A DNA stretch of 64,000 nucleotides, taken from NCBI RefSeq assembly GCF_030518795.1, contig NZ_CP130427.1:5270001-5334000 (forward strand), written 5' to 3'. Source of the stretch: Micromonospora sp. NBRC 110009 (GTDB lineage Bacteria; Actinomycetota; Actinomycetes; Mycobacteriales; Micromonosporaceae). Shown here in pieces: positions 52,401 to 59,046 of the stretch. The translations under genes were made by a program, and so were the position numbers. The notes beneath the pieces are model-generated. The model was not told the origin of the DNA, did no database searches, and saw nothing but the letters and a program-made list of their open reading frames with translations. Numbering within the stretch: the stretch's first letter is position 1; every line of letters starts with the position of its first letter.

Positions 52401-52902
52401 GGTCGAGGACCTTGATCCGGCCGGGGAAGGTGCCGCCGGTGGCGGAGAAGTCCGGGTGCTGGTCGAAGATGGTCCCGACCAGTCCCTCGTACCAGGTCCA
52501 GTTCCGCTCGCTCGCCGACGCGGCGTGCAGGCCGACCCAGCCGCCGCCGTTGCGGATGAATTTCTGGAGCGCGGCCCGTTGGTCGGCGTCGAGGAGGTCG
52601 CCGGAGGCCGGGGTGGAATTGGTGTTGTTGAACACGAGTGCGTCGAAGCGGGCGAGGTTGTCGTCGGTGAACGCGCCCGCGTCGGTGGTCGCCTCGACGG
52701 CGAACCCCTGTTCGTCGCCGAGCTTCCGGATGGCGGCGACGCCGGCCGGAATGGAGTCGTGGTAGAAGTTCGTGACCTTGGAGAAGACCAGCACCCGGAA
52801 ATTGGTGGCGGTCGCGGATTCGGCGGCGGTCGCCGGCGTGCCTGGCAACAGGAGTGTGACGGCCGCGAGCAGGGCGAACAGTAGCGTGCGATGGCGTCTC
52901 AT
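49450..52902 (-). CDS. Secreted fusion: ThuA + PQQ sugar dehydrogenase + PKD + HDxHxH domain + CBM6 + PKD
   Basis: A 1,150-residue exported multi-domain protein. Order, approximate: Sec signal 1-27; ThuA 32-270 (FRVLVFSKVTNFYHDSIPAG, GGGWVGLHAASASERN, WCQNYDGGRSWFTAGGH); glucose/sorbosone-type PQQ dehydrogenase 276-735 (SHMGGSVTMDQQGNLYAAIG, TNDLRGKILRIKP, AMGMRNPFRITVD, GNYGWPYC); PKD 735-820 (YAWDFDGNGSVDSTAANPSH); a domain with LGHDSHAHP and paired Cys 820-935; CBM6 938-1065; second PKD to the end. ATG 52902 has AAGGAG upstream. A GAAAGCGCTTTC operator stands 31 nt before the start. The fusion puts oxidation and a ThuA step on one chain. Confidence 0.9.
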   Translation of the reverse strand: MRRHRTLLFALLAAVTLLLPGTPATAAESATATNFRVLVFSKVTNFYHDSIPAGVAAIRKLGDEQGFAVEATTDAGAFTDDNLARFDALVFNNTNSTPASGDLLDADQRAALQKFIRNGGGWVGLHAASASERNWTWYEGLVGTIFDQHPDFSATGGTFPGRIKVLDHAHPSTKDLPELWERSEEWYNWRTNPTGKVHTLAQIKVRDGIPGLDEGTDHAYSWCQNYDGGRSWFTAGGHSSSSFQEPAFLAHLAGGIKWAAGAAPGDCGATRTTNFERIPLVNQDLSDPFELAVAPDRRVFYIERTGALKVVNQDTLAVTTLLDFAYTPEQTSQSDGLLGMTLDRHFADNNWLYLLWSDRVEKQLNLSRFTVEGDSVSLDSEKRLLTIPTWRGEARANSHMGGSVTMDQQGNLYAAIGDNTDPFESSGFTPIDERAGRRAYDAQGTAGNTNDLRGKILRIKPLPNGKYAIPDGNLFAPGTARTKPEIYAMGMRNPFRITVDSKTNALLVADYGPDSRSANPNRGPEGTVEFNRITSAGNYGWPYCIGNNIPFNDYGFATSTSGPKFNCAAPVNDSPNNTGLTNLPATKPALVSYAYSASPQFPELGTGGGGPMSGPVYDYDPSNKRLTKFPQYFEGKWIVYELTRRWFKTLSIHDTAQTFTDPRFAPTNVGDLQSINGILGNMSWIQPFEAEFGPDGSLYVIDFGEGSGSGRGGSNEGAGIYRIDYVANSRPPVAKLTADKDSGPAPLTVAFSSAGSSGPDGTAIQYAWDFDGNGSVDSTAANPSHTYSTPGRFTARLTVTATNGQTAVAVQEITAGNTRPTVTLSVPDGAFFDFGDRIPYTVTVTDPEESSIDCSKVVVQTQLGHDSHAHPLDNYVGCAGVAVTESNGGDGHGPGQNLYTLLSAQYTDGGANGAPELVGSTRAELQTKSKEAEHFDGQSGIQVLDRATASAGKRIGDIDHGEWINFGPVNLRNIDSVTFGVASGSSGGDIEVRADSPTGQLLGRATIAGTGGWDNVVSPTVELTDPGRTTTLYLVFVNPNQTGGTPDLMALDWLRFNGAGVREQTEATVSASATPATGTAPLAVAFTGTASPAPGRTITDHTWDFGDNSAIVHGASASHTYARKGTYTARLTVTDSVGATLSSTVVVTVS

Positions 52903-52932
52903 ACACGCGCTCCTTGATGGGGACGGTGGTAA

Positions 52933-52944
52933 GAAAGCGCTTTC
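52933..52944. promoter_or_regulatory. LacI-type operator before the ThuA-dehydrogenase fusion gene
   Basis: GAAAGCGCTTTC, a perfect 12-bp palindrome and the consensus of the sites near both LacI genes. No LacI gene is adjacent, so control comes from elsewhere, most likely regulator 1 or 2. Confidence 0.8.
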
Positions 52945-53032
52945 CACGTTTCCTGCACCCTACGAGATCCATTTCGAGGGGTCAATATTTTTGCGCGGTC
53001 CCCATTTCGCGGGCCGTGACGGTCCAATGGCA

Positions 53033-53075
53033 TGCCGACAACCACTCTCTCGACTGGAGAGAGTGGTTGTCGGCA
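53033..53075. repeat. Perfect 19-bp hairpin of unknown role
   Basis: Arms 53033-53051 and 53057-53075 match perfectly with a 5-nt loop. The arms have mixed base composition (not the usual GC block) and the flanks are AT-rich. It sits between the terminator of the isomerase gene and the promoter of the fusion gene. Confidence 0.85.
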
Positions 53076-53107
53076 GTTAATTCAATTGGTCAGAAGAATG
53101 GTGGGTG

Positions 53108-53146
53108 GGACACCGGAGCCGGCATTTCCGGCCGGCTCCGGTGTCC
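53108..53146 (-). terminator. Hairpin terminator after the Tat-exported isomerase gene
   Basis: Perfect 16-bp GC stem (53108-53123 with 53131-53146), 7-nt loop, 24 nt after the stop at 53171. Confidence 0.85.
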
Positions 53147-53170
53147 GTCAGCACTCCTCCCGGCGGTCTC

Positions 53171-54115
53171 TCAGAACCGAATCTTGCGCAGGTAGCGGTA
53201 GCCGACCTCGGCCGTCTGCTGCGGCGTCACATCCGGGGTGTCGTTCTCGACGATGTACTCGAGCACCGAGTGCTCCCGGAAGATCCGGGCGAAGTCGATC
53301 ATCCCGGTGCCCAGGTCGGCCATGTCGCCGGTGGCCGCGTCCCGGTCCTTGACGTGGAACTGCAGGACGCGCTGCGGCGCGGAACGGATGGCGTCCAGCG
53401 CGAAACCCTCGGGATCCGCGACGCCGTCACCGGAGTTGATGCCACCGGTGACCGCCCAGTAGAGGTCGACCTCCAGGTGCACGAGCTGGGGATCGAGCTC
53501 CGCGGTCAGCACGTCCCAGGGGCGCTTGCCGCCGCCGAGGTCGATGGTGAACTCATGGGCGTGGTTGTGGTAGCCGTAGCGCAGGCCGGCCGCCCGAGCC
53601 GCCGCGGCCTCCACGTTCATCTGCTCCGCCCAGCGCTTCCACTCGTCCTGGCTCTCCGAGTACAGGTACGGCACCACCATGAACTGCTGGCCCAGGGTGA
53701 CCGCGTTCTGGATCTTCTGCTCCAGCTCGGCGGCGCTACCGCTGATCCCGTCGTGGCTGGAGCTGGCCCTGATGCCGATGCCGTCCAGGAACTGGCGCAG
53801 CTGGGCCGCGGTCCGACCGAAGTAGCCGAGCGCCAGCTCCACGCGCGGATACCCGATCTGGGCGAGGTGGGTGAGGGTGGCGTCGTACCCGGGCGCGCCC
53901 CACAGGGCGTCGCGGACCGTCCACAGCTGGATGCTGATCAGGCCCGGGGGTACCTGGTGCCGCCCGGTGCTGTGGGTGGTGGCCGCCGCGGGCGTCGCGC
54001 CGAGCGCGGACGAGGCGAGCCCGAGGCCGGCCAGGGCGGCCAGGGAGCCGCGCAGCAGGCTGCGCCGGTCAACGGAGTGCCGCAGCGCGGCCATTCCGTC
54101 GTATCCGTAACACAT
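53171..54115 (-). CDS. Tat-exported TIM-barrel sugar isomerase/epimerase-like protein
   Basis: A 314-residue protein with a Tat signal (VDRRSLLRGSLAALAGLGLA). The barrel (about 55-310) shows ISIQLWTVRDALWGAPGYD, LRYGYHNHAHEFTIDLGGG, HLEVDLYWAVTGG, LQFHVKDRDAATGD and VLEYIVENDTPD, matching the secreted homologue at 48118 motif by motif. Export by Tat suggests it folds with its metal before leaving the cell. AAGGAG precedes the first ATG. It lies 18 nt after the PQQ dehydrogenase gene and is in the same operon. Confidence 0.88.
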   Translation of the reverse strand: MCYGYDGMAALRHSVDRRSLLRGSLAALAGLGLASSALGATPAAATTHSTGRHQVPPGLISIQLWTVRDALWGAPGYDATLTHLAQIGYPRVELALGYFGRTAAQLRQFLDGIGIRASSSHDGISGSAAELEQKIQNAVTLGQQFMVVPYLYSESQDEWKRWAEQMNVEAAAARAAGLRYGYHNHAHEFTIDLGGGKRPWDVLTAELDPQLVHLEVDLYWAVTGGINSGDGVADPEGFALDAIRSAPQRVLQFHVKDRDAATGDMADLGTGMIDFARIFREHSVLEYIVENDTPDVTPQQTAEVGYRYLRKIRF

Positions 54116-54133
54116 GGTTTCTCCTTCTCAGGA

Positions 54134-56245
54134 CTATGCGTTGGGGACCAGGACGACCTGGTCGGTGCCGGTCAGGGACGGCAGGCCGTCACCGCCGGGG
54201 TCGGTGTAGGACGCGACGAACACGGCGGTGAGGTTGTCGTGCTCCGGGTCGTGGCCGGACGGCACCGTCGTCTGGATCGAGCCGGTGCAGCCGTTGGCGG
54301 TGGTCTGCGGGTGCCCGTGCTGGTCGTGGCCCAGGACGTACGTGACGCTGACCCGGGAGCAGTCCACCGGCTGGTCGTCGGTCACCCGTACCTCGAACTG
54401 CACGGTGTCGCCGAAGGCGAAGGGCTGGCCCTCGGTCGGCTTGACCAGCTCCACCACCGGAGCGGCGTTGCCGACGACGATCCGCACCGAGGCGGAGGCG
54501 GAGAGCCCGCCGGCGTCGCTCACGTTGAGCGTGGCGTTGTAGAGGCCGTTCTCCCGGTAGGTGAAGGTCGGGTTCGCCTCGCGCGAGTCGACCTTGCCGT
54601 CGTTGTCGAAGTCCCACGCGTACTTCAGCCGGTCATTGTCGTAGTCGGTGGTGCCCTCGCTGGAGAACGTGACGGTCAGCGGGGCGACCCCGTTGGTGGG
54701 CGTGGCCGAGACCTGCGGCACCGGGGTGTGGTTGCCGGTCCAGCCGGTGTAGTCGATCCGGGCCAGCTGCGCGTCCGGGTTCTCGCTGAAGAAGCCGTCG
54801 CCGTACTCGAGCACGTAGAGCGCGCCGTCCGGGCCGAACTCCAGGTCCATCGGGTTGTCGAAGGTGAACGAGGGGAGTACCGGCTCGATCCCGGTCAGCG
54901 CACCGCCGGAGCTCAGCCGGAAGCCCTTCACGTAGTCCCGGGTCCACTCGTGGAACAGCGGCATGCCGTCGTAGTACGCCGGCCACGCGATCGGCGCGCG
55001 GCCGTGCGCCGTCGGACGGGAGAACTGGTACGCCGGCCCGGCCATCGGCCCGATGCCGCCGGTGCCCAGCTCCGGGAACTGCGCCGAGGGGCCGTAGCCG
55101 TACCACATCTGTGGCTGCTGCACCGGGGGCAGGTTCCGCAGCCCGGTGTTGTGCGGCGACTCGTTGACCGGCGCGGCGCAGTTGAACGGCGCCCCGGACC
55201 GGCCGGTGGCGAAGTCGTAGTCCACGTACGGCAGCTGTGCGGTGGCGCAGTACGGCCACCCGTAGTTGCCGGCCTTGCGGGCGGCGAGCCACTTGCCCTG
55301 TCCGGCCGGCCCGCGCAGCGGATCGGCCTGGCCCGCGTCCGGCGAGTAGTCGCCCACGTACAGGTCTCCGGTCTCACGGTTCAGCTCGATCCGGAACGGG
55401 TTGCGCAGACCCATCAGGTAGATCTCCGGCCGAGTGCTGGCCGTGCCCTCGGGGAACAGGTTCCCGTCCGGAATGCTGTACCCGCCGTTCTCGCCGACCT
55501 TGATGCGCAGGATCTTGCCCCGCAGGTCGTTGGTGTTGGCCGCGGTGCGCTGCGCGTCGTACGCCGGGTTCCGGCCCGGGCGCTCGTCGATCGGCGCGTA
55601 GCCGCCGGACTCGAACGGGTTGGTGTCGTCACCGGTGGACAGGTACAGGTTGCCCTTGGCGTCGAAGCCGATGTCCCCGCCGACGTGGCAGCAGATGCCC
55701 CGGTCGACCGGTACGTCGATGATCTGCTGCTCGGTGGAGAGGTCCAGCTTGTCCTTGACCAGCCGGAACCGGGAGAGCCGGATGGCGCCCTTGAACTTCG
55801 CGAAGTCCGCGGCGGTGCCCCAGGCCGGTGCGTCGCCCTCGTTGACGTTCGGGGTCGACGGGTCGTCGACCGGGGTGTTCATCGGCGGCGAGTAGTACAG
55901 GTAGACCCAGTTGTTGCCGGCCTTGCCGAAGTTCGGGTCGATCGCGACGTTCTGCAGGCCCTCTTCGTCGTGCCGGTAGACGTTCAGGGTCGCGGCGACC
56001 GTGTTGCGGCCGGTGGCGGGGTCGTGCAGCCAGACCTCACCCGGGCGGGTCACGTGCAGCACCCGGCTGTCGGGGAGCACGGCGAGGTCCATCGGCTCGC
56101 CCGGGTTGTCGTTCAGGGTGACCTTCTGGAAGTCGCTCTCCGGCGGCGCCCCGGTCGTGCCGGGCGCGGCCATCGCGACGGTGGGCGTGGCGACGAGCGC
56201 CATGGTCGTCAGACCCGCTACGGCGAGCGCGAGTCGTCTCTTCAT
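54134..56245 (-). CDS. Secreted PQQ-type sugar dehydrogenase with PKD and HDxHxH domains
   Basis: A 703-residue exported protein: Sec signal 1-27; glucose/sorbosone dehydrogenase propeller about 40-500 (EPMDLAVLPDSRVLHVTRPG, CCHVGGDIGFDAKGNLYLST, TNDLRGKILRIKV, YLMGLRNPFRIEL, GNYGWPYC); PKD about 510-600 (YAWDFDNDGKVDSREANPTF); a C-terminal domain with LGHDQHGHP and two Cys, shared with the 1,150-residue fusion. There is no ThuA part. ATG 56245 has AAGGAG upstream; the 22 extra residues of the longer frame are not signal-like. Its first downstream partner is the Tat-exported isomerase. Confidence 0.88.
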   Translation of the reverse strand: MKRRLALAVAGLTTMALVATPTVAMAAPGTTGAPPESDFQKVTLNDNPGEPMDLAVLPDSRVLHVTRPGEVWLHDPATGRNTVAATLNVYRHDEEGLQNVAIDPNFGKAGNNWVYLYYSPPMNTPVDDPSTPNVNEGDAPAWGTAADFAKFKGAIRLSRFRLVKDKLDLSTEQQIIDVPVDRGICCHVGGDIGFDAKGNLYLSTGDDTNPFESGGYAPIDERPGRNPAYDAQRTAANTNDLRGKILRIKVGENGGYSIPDGNLFPEGTASTRPEIYLMGLRNPFRIELNRETGDLYVGDYSPDAGQADPLRGPAGQGKWLAARKAGNYGWPYCATAQLPYVDYDFATGRSGAPFNCAAPVNESPHNTGLRNLPPVQQPQMWYGYGPSAQFPELGTGGIGPMAGPAYQFSRPTAHGRAPIAWPAYYDGMPLFHEWTRDYVKGFRLSSGGALTGIEPVLPSFTFDNPMDLEFGPDGALYVLEYGDGFFSENPDAQLARIDYTGWTGNHTPVPQVSATPTNGVAPLTVTFSSEGTTDYDNDRLKYAWDFDNDGKVDSREANPTFTYRENGLYNATLNVSDAGGLSASASVRIVVGNAAPVVELVKPTEGQPFAFGDTVQFEVRVTDDQPVDCSRVSVTYVLGHDQHGHPQTTANGCTGSIQTTVPSGHDPEHDNLTAVFVASYTDPGGDGLPSLTGTDQVVLVPNA

Positions 56246-56828
56246 CTGCCTCTCCTTGTGCTCGGGACTGGTCGGGGCAGGTCGAGGGGGTGCGACCAGC
56301 TGCTCCTTCATGGACGGTGGTGTGGGCAGGGCTGAGTCGCCCGTCGCGGGGCAGGCGGCTACCGCGGCGCCGAACCGGCTTCCGGTGGCGTCGCTGTCGC
56401 GTCTGGCGAAGGGCTAGGGACGGGGGCTAGGGGACAGGTGGCAGATAGGTGTTGGCCGGCTGCCAACAGCCGTCTGAGGTCATCGCCGCGGGGTTGCCTA
56501 CGTGGCGGTTAACCACGACGAAACACTCATCACCCGGCCGACGCTACAAAAGACATGGGGGCATGTCTATAGCTTTCATCGAGACCAACCGAACTTTCCT
56601 CTGTTATCGACGAAAGTGGCCCGTCGGGTTGCGGCAACGGCCGGAGTGGCTGGCTTTCGCGCCGGTCAAGGACCTGGCGGCACCCACCCTCACGATCATG
56701 CCGGGGTTGACCAACCGGGTCTGGTAGGCGATGTCAGCCCGGCTCAACCCGGCCCGGGCTGGCGGGCATGGTCGCGGACGGAACGGGAAGGTCAGGGCCG
56801 CCAACAGGACCGACCGAGGAGGTGCGCC
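56246..56828. other. Divergent intergenic region, no gene seen
   Basis: 583 bp between the dehydrogenase operon and the DUF1223 gene, with AT-richer parts (about 56,510-56,600) that may hold promoters. Small inverted repeats occur at 56451-56467 (GTTGGC-N5-GCCAAC) and 56501-56517 (CGTGG-N7-CCACG). No GAAAGCGCTTTC-type site is present. Open frames here look non-coding. Confidence 0.5.
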
Positions 56829-57584
56829 ATGACGGACACACCGGGCACCCGGTCCGGCGCTGCCCCGCCGCCGGCCGGCGGCGGCTTCGCCGTCGTGGAG
56901 CTGTTCACCTCCCAGGGGTGCAACAGCTGTCCGCCCGCCGAGGAGCTCTTGTCCGAGATCGAAAGTGACGCGCGGGAGCGCGGGCAGCCCGTCTACGCGC
57001 TCGGTTTCCACGTCGACTACTGGGACCACCTGGGCTGGGCCGACCCGTACGGCGACGCGGCGCACACCCGCCGGCAGGAGGCGTACGCGCGCGCCTTCCG
57101 CGCCCGGGGGTTGTACACGCCGCAGATGATCGTCAACGGCACCGTGGAGTTCGTCGGTTCCGACCGCCGGCAGGCGTCATCGGCGATAGCCTCCGCCCTC
57201 ACCGAGGAGGCCGCCGTGCCGCTCGGCCTGTCGGTGGAGGACCTGGCCGAGGGCACGGGCGGCGGGTGTCGGGTGGTGGTCAACTACCAGGCCGAGCGGC
57301 CGCCGGAGCGGGCGGTGTTGAACGTGGCAGCCGTGGAACGCGGCCTGGAGAACGACGTCCCCCGGGGTGAGAACGCCGGGCGGAGGCTGCGGCAGGACAA
57401 CGTGGTCCGCGCCTTCACGTCCGCGCAGCTGGCTCAGGACCCCGGGCGTGGGCGGCTCGAACTCGAGCTGTCGTCGGAGCTCGATCCGCGACACGCCTCC
57501 GTGGTCGGCTACGTCCAGAACGAGGATGACAAGTCGATCGTCGGCGTCGCGGCCGTCGACCTGTCGGCGCGCCTTACTCGGTGA
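56829..57584 (+). CDS. DUF1223 thioredoxin-like protein
   Basis: A 251-residue DUF1223 protein. The thioredoxin-like part opens with FAVVELFTSQGCNSCPPAEELL (shown as VVELFTSQGC, NSCPPAEELL), with Cys31 and Cys34, then YALGFHVDYWDHLGWADPYG and YTPQMIVNGTVEFVGSDR. The last 110 residues are beta-rich. Most relatives carry a signal peptide; this copy appears cytoplasmic. GGAGG precedes the ATG. Its 3' end overlaps the next gene on the opposite strand by 11 nt. Function unknown, perhaps thiol redox. Confidence 0.88.
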   Translation: MTDTPGTRSGAAPPPAGGGFAVVELFTSQGCNSCPPAEELLSEIESDARERGQPVYALGFHVDYWDHLGWADPYGDAAHTRRQEAYARAFRARGLYTPQMIVNGTVEFVGSDRRQASSAIASALTEEAAVPLGLSVEDLAEGTGGGCRVVVNYQAERPPERAVLNVAAVERGLENDVPRGENAGRRLRQDNVVRAFTSAQLAQDPGRGRLELELSSELDPRHASVVGYVQNEDDKSIVGVAAVDLSARLTR

Positions 57585-57981
57585 AGTTCTTCCCCGGCGA
57601 GCAGGGCCCGGGGGAAGGATCGTTCGCGCCGTCCACCGAGCACACCATCATCGCGTAGGTGAATATCTCCAGGACATTGTATTGGAACTGGGTGTAGGTG
57701 CCCGCCCCGTTGCCGTTGTACTTGGTCGCGATCAAAGATTTGTCCGTGGGGGAGGTGTACACCCACAGGTAGCCCTTCGCACCGTGACCGTCGGCCAGTT
57801 GGTCGTAGACGCGAAAATAGTCGCCGTCATCCACGTGTTGCATACTGGCGACCGCGGTTTGACTGTTCACCAGGGAGACCCACGTGTCTCCGGCGAAGGC
57901 GGGGGTGCTTGTCCCCAACACGATGGCAGGGACCGTCAGCACGGCTGCAACACGAACCGGCCAGTTTCTTGACATTGTCAT
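57574..57981 (-). CDS. Small secreted protein of unknown function
   Basis: A 135-residue protein with a clear signal peptide (VRVAAVLTVPAIVLGTSTPAFA). The mature 108 residues are beta-rich: WVSLVNSQTAVASMQHVDDG, YFRVYDQLADGHGAKGYLWV, and end with two Cys (MMVCSVDGAND and GPCSPGKN). No family recognised. Two Met codons stand at the start (57981 and 57975). Local base composition is lower in GC than its neighbours. Confidence 0.75.
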   Translation of the reverse strand: MTMSRNWPVRVAAVLTVPAIVLGTSTPAFAGDTWVSLVNSQTAVASMQHVDDGDYFRVYDQLADGHGAKGYLWVYTSPTDKSLIATKYNGNGAGTYTQFQYNVLEIFTYAMMVCSVDGANDPSPGPCSPGKNFTE

Positions 57982-58190
57982 CCGCCTACCAGGCTGAGCC
58001 GCCTTCCGGCGGCCGACTGTCTGGATGTTAGGGAGCGAATTTGCCTGTGCACAATGACGTTGTTGATTTTCTTGAGCGAGATTTGAGCTTTCCAAACCTT
58101 TCCCATTGCGATGGTGCTGACCATGAGCCCTCTTCATCGTGAGGGGCCTGGTCACGGTGGGCGCGGCGGAGATCTGGTGTCGACATAGGA

Positions 58191-58263
58191 CGAGGCTCCC
58201 GGTAAGACAGCAGTCGACCAAGATCGGATGCCCCAACCGGGAGCCTCGCTGTGCTGTCTTACC
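58191..58263 (+). promoter_or_regulatory. Pseudoknot-like leader over the transposase start
   Basis: Two interleaved pairings: A 58191-58202 with A' 58237-58248 (12 bp, perfect), and B 58201-58212 with B' 58252-58263 (12 bp, perfect; shares 2 nt with A). The order A-B-A'-B' is that of an H-type pseudoknot. A' contains the ribosome site GGGAG (58239-58243) and B' covers the GTG start at 58251. Confidence 0.7.
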
Positions 58264-59033
58264 CGTCCGCAGTCGCGCTGTCCAGCCGCACCCTGAACCA
58301 CATGGCCGACCTCCTCCGCGCCGAACGCGCCCGGCGCCGAGGTCGGTGGTGGCGCCTCGACGCCGGCCGGCAGGCCCTGCTCGCCCTGGCCCAGCTCCGC
58401 AACGGTGACACCATCGCCCGTCTGGCCTGCGGCTTCGCGGTCAGCGTCTCGACGGCCTGGCGGTACGTCCGGGAAGCGATCGACCTGCTCGCGGCGCACG
58501 CCGAGGACCTGAACGCGGCGATGCGTCGCATCGGCCGGCTTGGCTACGCGATTCTCGACGGCACCCTGATCCCGATCGACCGGGTCGTGGACCAAAGGCC
58601 CTACTACTCCGGCGAGCACAAGCGCCACGGCGTGAACGTGCAAGTCATCGCGGACTGCGCCGGACGCCTGATCTGGGCCTCGCCCGCGCTGCCTGGCGCT
58701 GCGCACGATCTGACCGCCGCCCGCACCCACGGCCTGACCGACGCGCTGACCAGCGCGAACGTCTTGACCTTCGCCGACAAGGCGTACCAAGGCGCCGGCG
58801 GCAGCGTCCATACGCCGTTCAAACGCCGTTCGCACCGGCCCCGACTGTCTCGACGGCAGGAGACCGTCAACCGCCATCACGCCAAGATCCGAGCCGTCGG
58901 CGAACGTGCCGTCGCCACCATCAAAGGCTGGAAAGTCCTAGCCAAGCTCCGCTGCTGCCCGCGACGCGCCACCGCGATCGTCCAGGCCATCCTCGTCCTA
59001 CATCACGTCCAGACCGGCCGCGACCCACGATGA
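58251..59033 (+). CDS. IS5-family transposase (DDE_Tnp_4 / HARBI-like)
   Basis: A 260-residue DDE transposase. N-terminal helix-turn-helix region (ALAQLRNGDTIARLACGFAV, SVSTAWRYVREAIDLLAAH), then the catalytic triad region: Asp in YAILDGTLIPIDRVVDQR, Asp in VLTFADKAYQGAGG, Glu in AVGERAVATIKGWKVLAKLR. It looks intact. GTG start with GGGAG 7 nt upstream. The stop is inside the right terminal repeat, as in many compact IS elements. Confidence 0.92.
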   Translation: MLSYPSAVALSSRTLNHMADLLRAERARRRGRWWRLDAGRQALLALAQLRNGDTIARLACGFAVSVSTAWRYVREAIDLLAAHAEDLNAAMRRIGRLGYAILDGTLIPIDRVVDQRPYYSGEHKRHGVNVQVIADCAGRLIWASPALPGAAHDLTAARTHGLTDALTSANVLTFADKAYQGAGGSVHTPFKRRSHRPRLSRRQETVNRHHAKIRAVGERAVATIKGWKVLAKLRCCPRRATAIVQAILVLHHVQTGRDPR

Positions 59034-59046
59034 AAAGGGCTCGTTG

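Larger units (their letters stand above)
58125..59042 (+). mobile_element. IS5-like insertion sequence with 17-bp terminal repeats
   Basis: Terminal inverted repeats of 17 bp with one mismatch (58125-58141, GAGCCCTCTTCATCGTG; 59026-59042 is its reverse complement apart from one base) enclose one transposase gene. The element is 918 bp. Flanking bases do not show a target duplication for these two ends (CAT on the left, GTT on the right). Confidence 0.82.

Noticed and set aside
53105..56335. A 1,076-codon plus-strand open frame, and similar ones at 50308-52884 and 25111-27402
   Set aside because: Each lies opposite a well-supported dehydrogenase gene and has no domain-like pattern.
56449..56727. 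A 92-codon open frame upstream of the DUF1223 gene
   Set aside because: No ribosome site and no ordered protein pattern; the region looks like a divergent promoter area.
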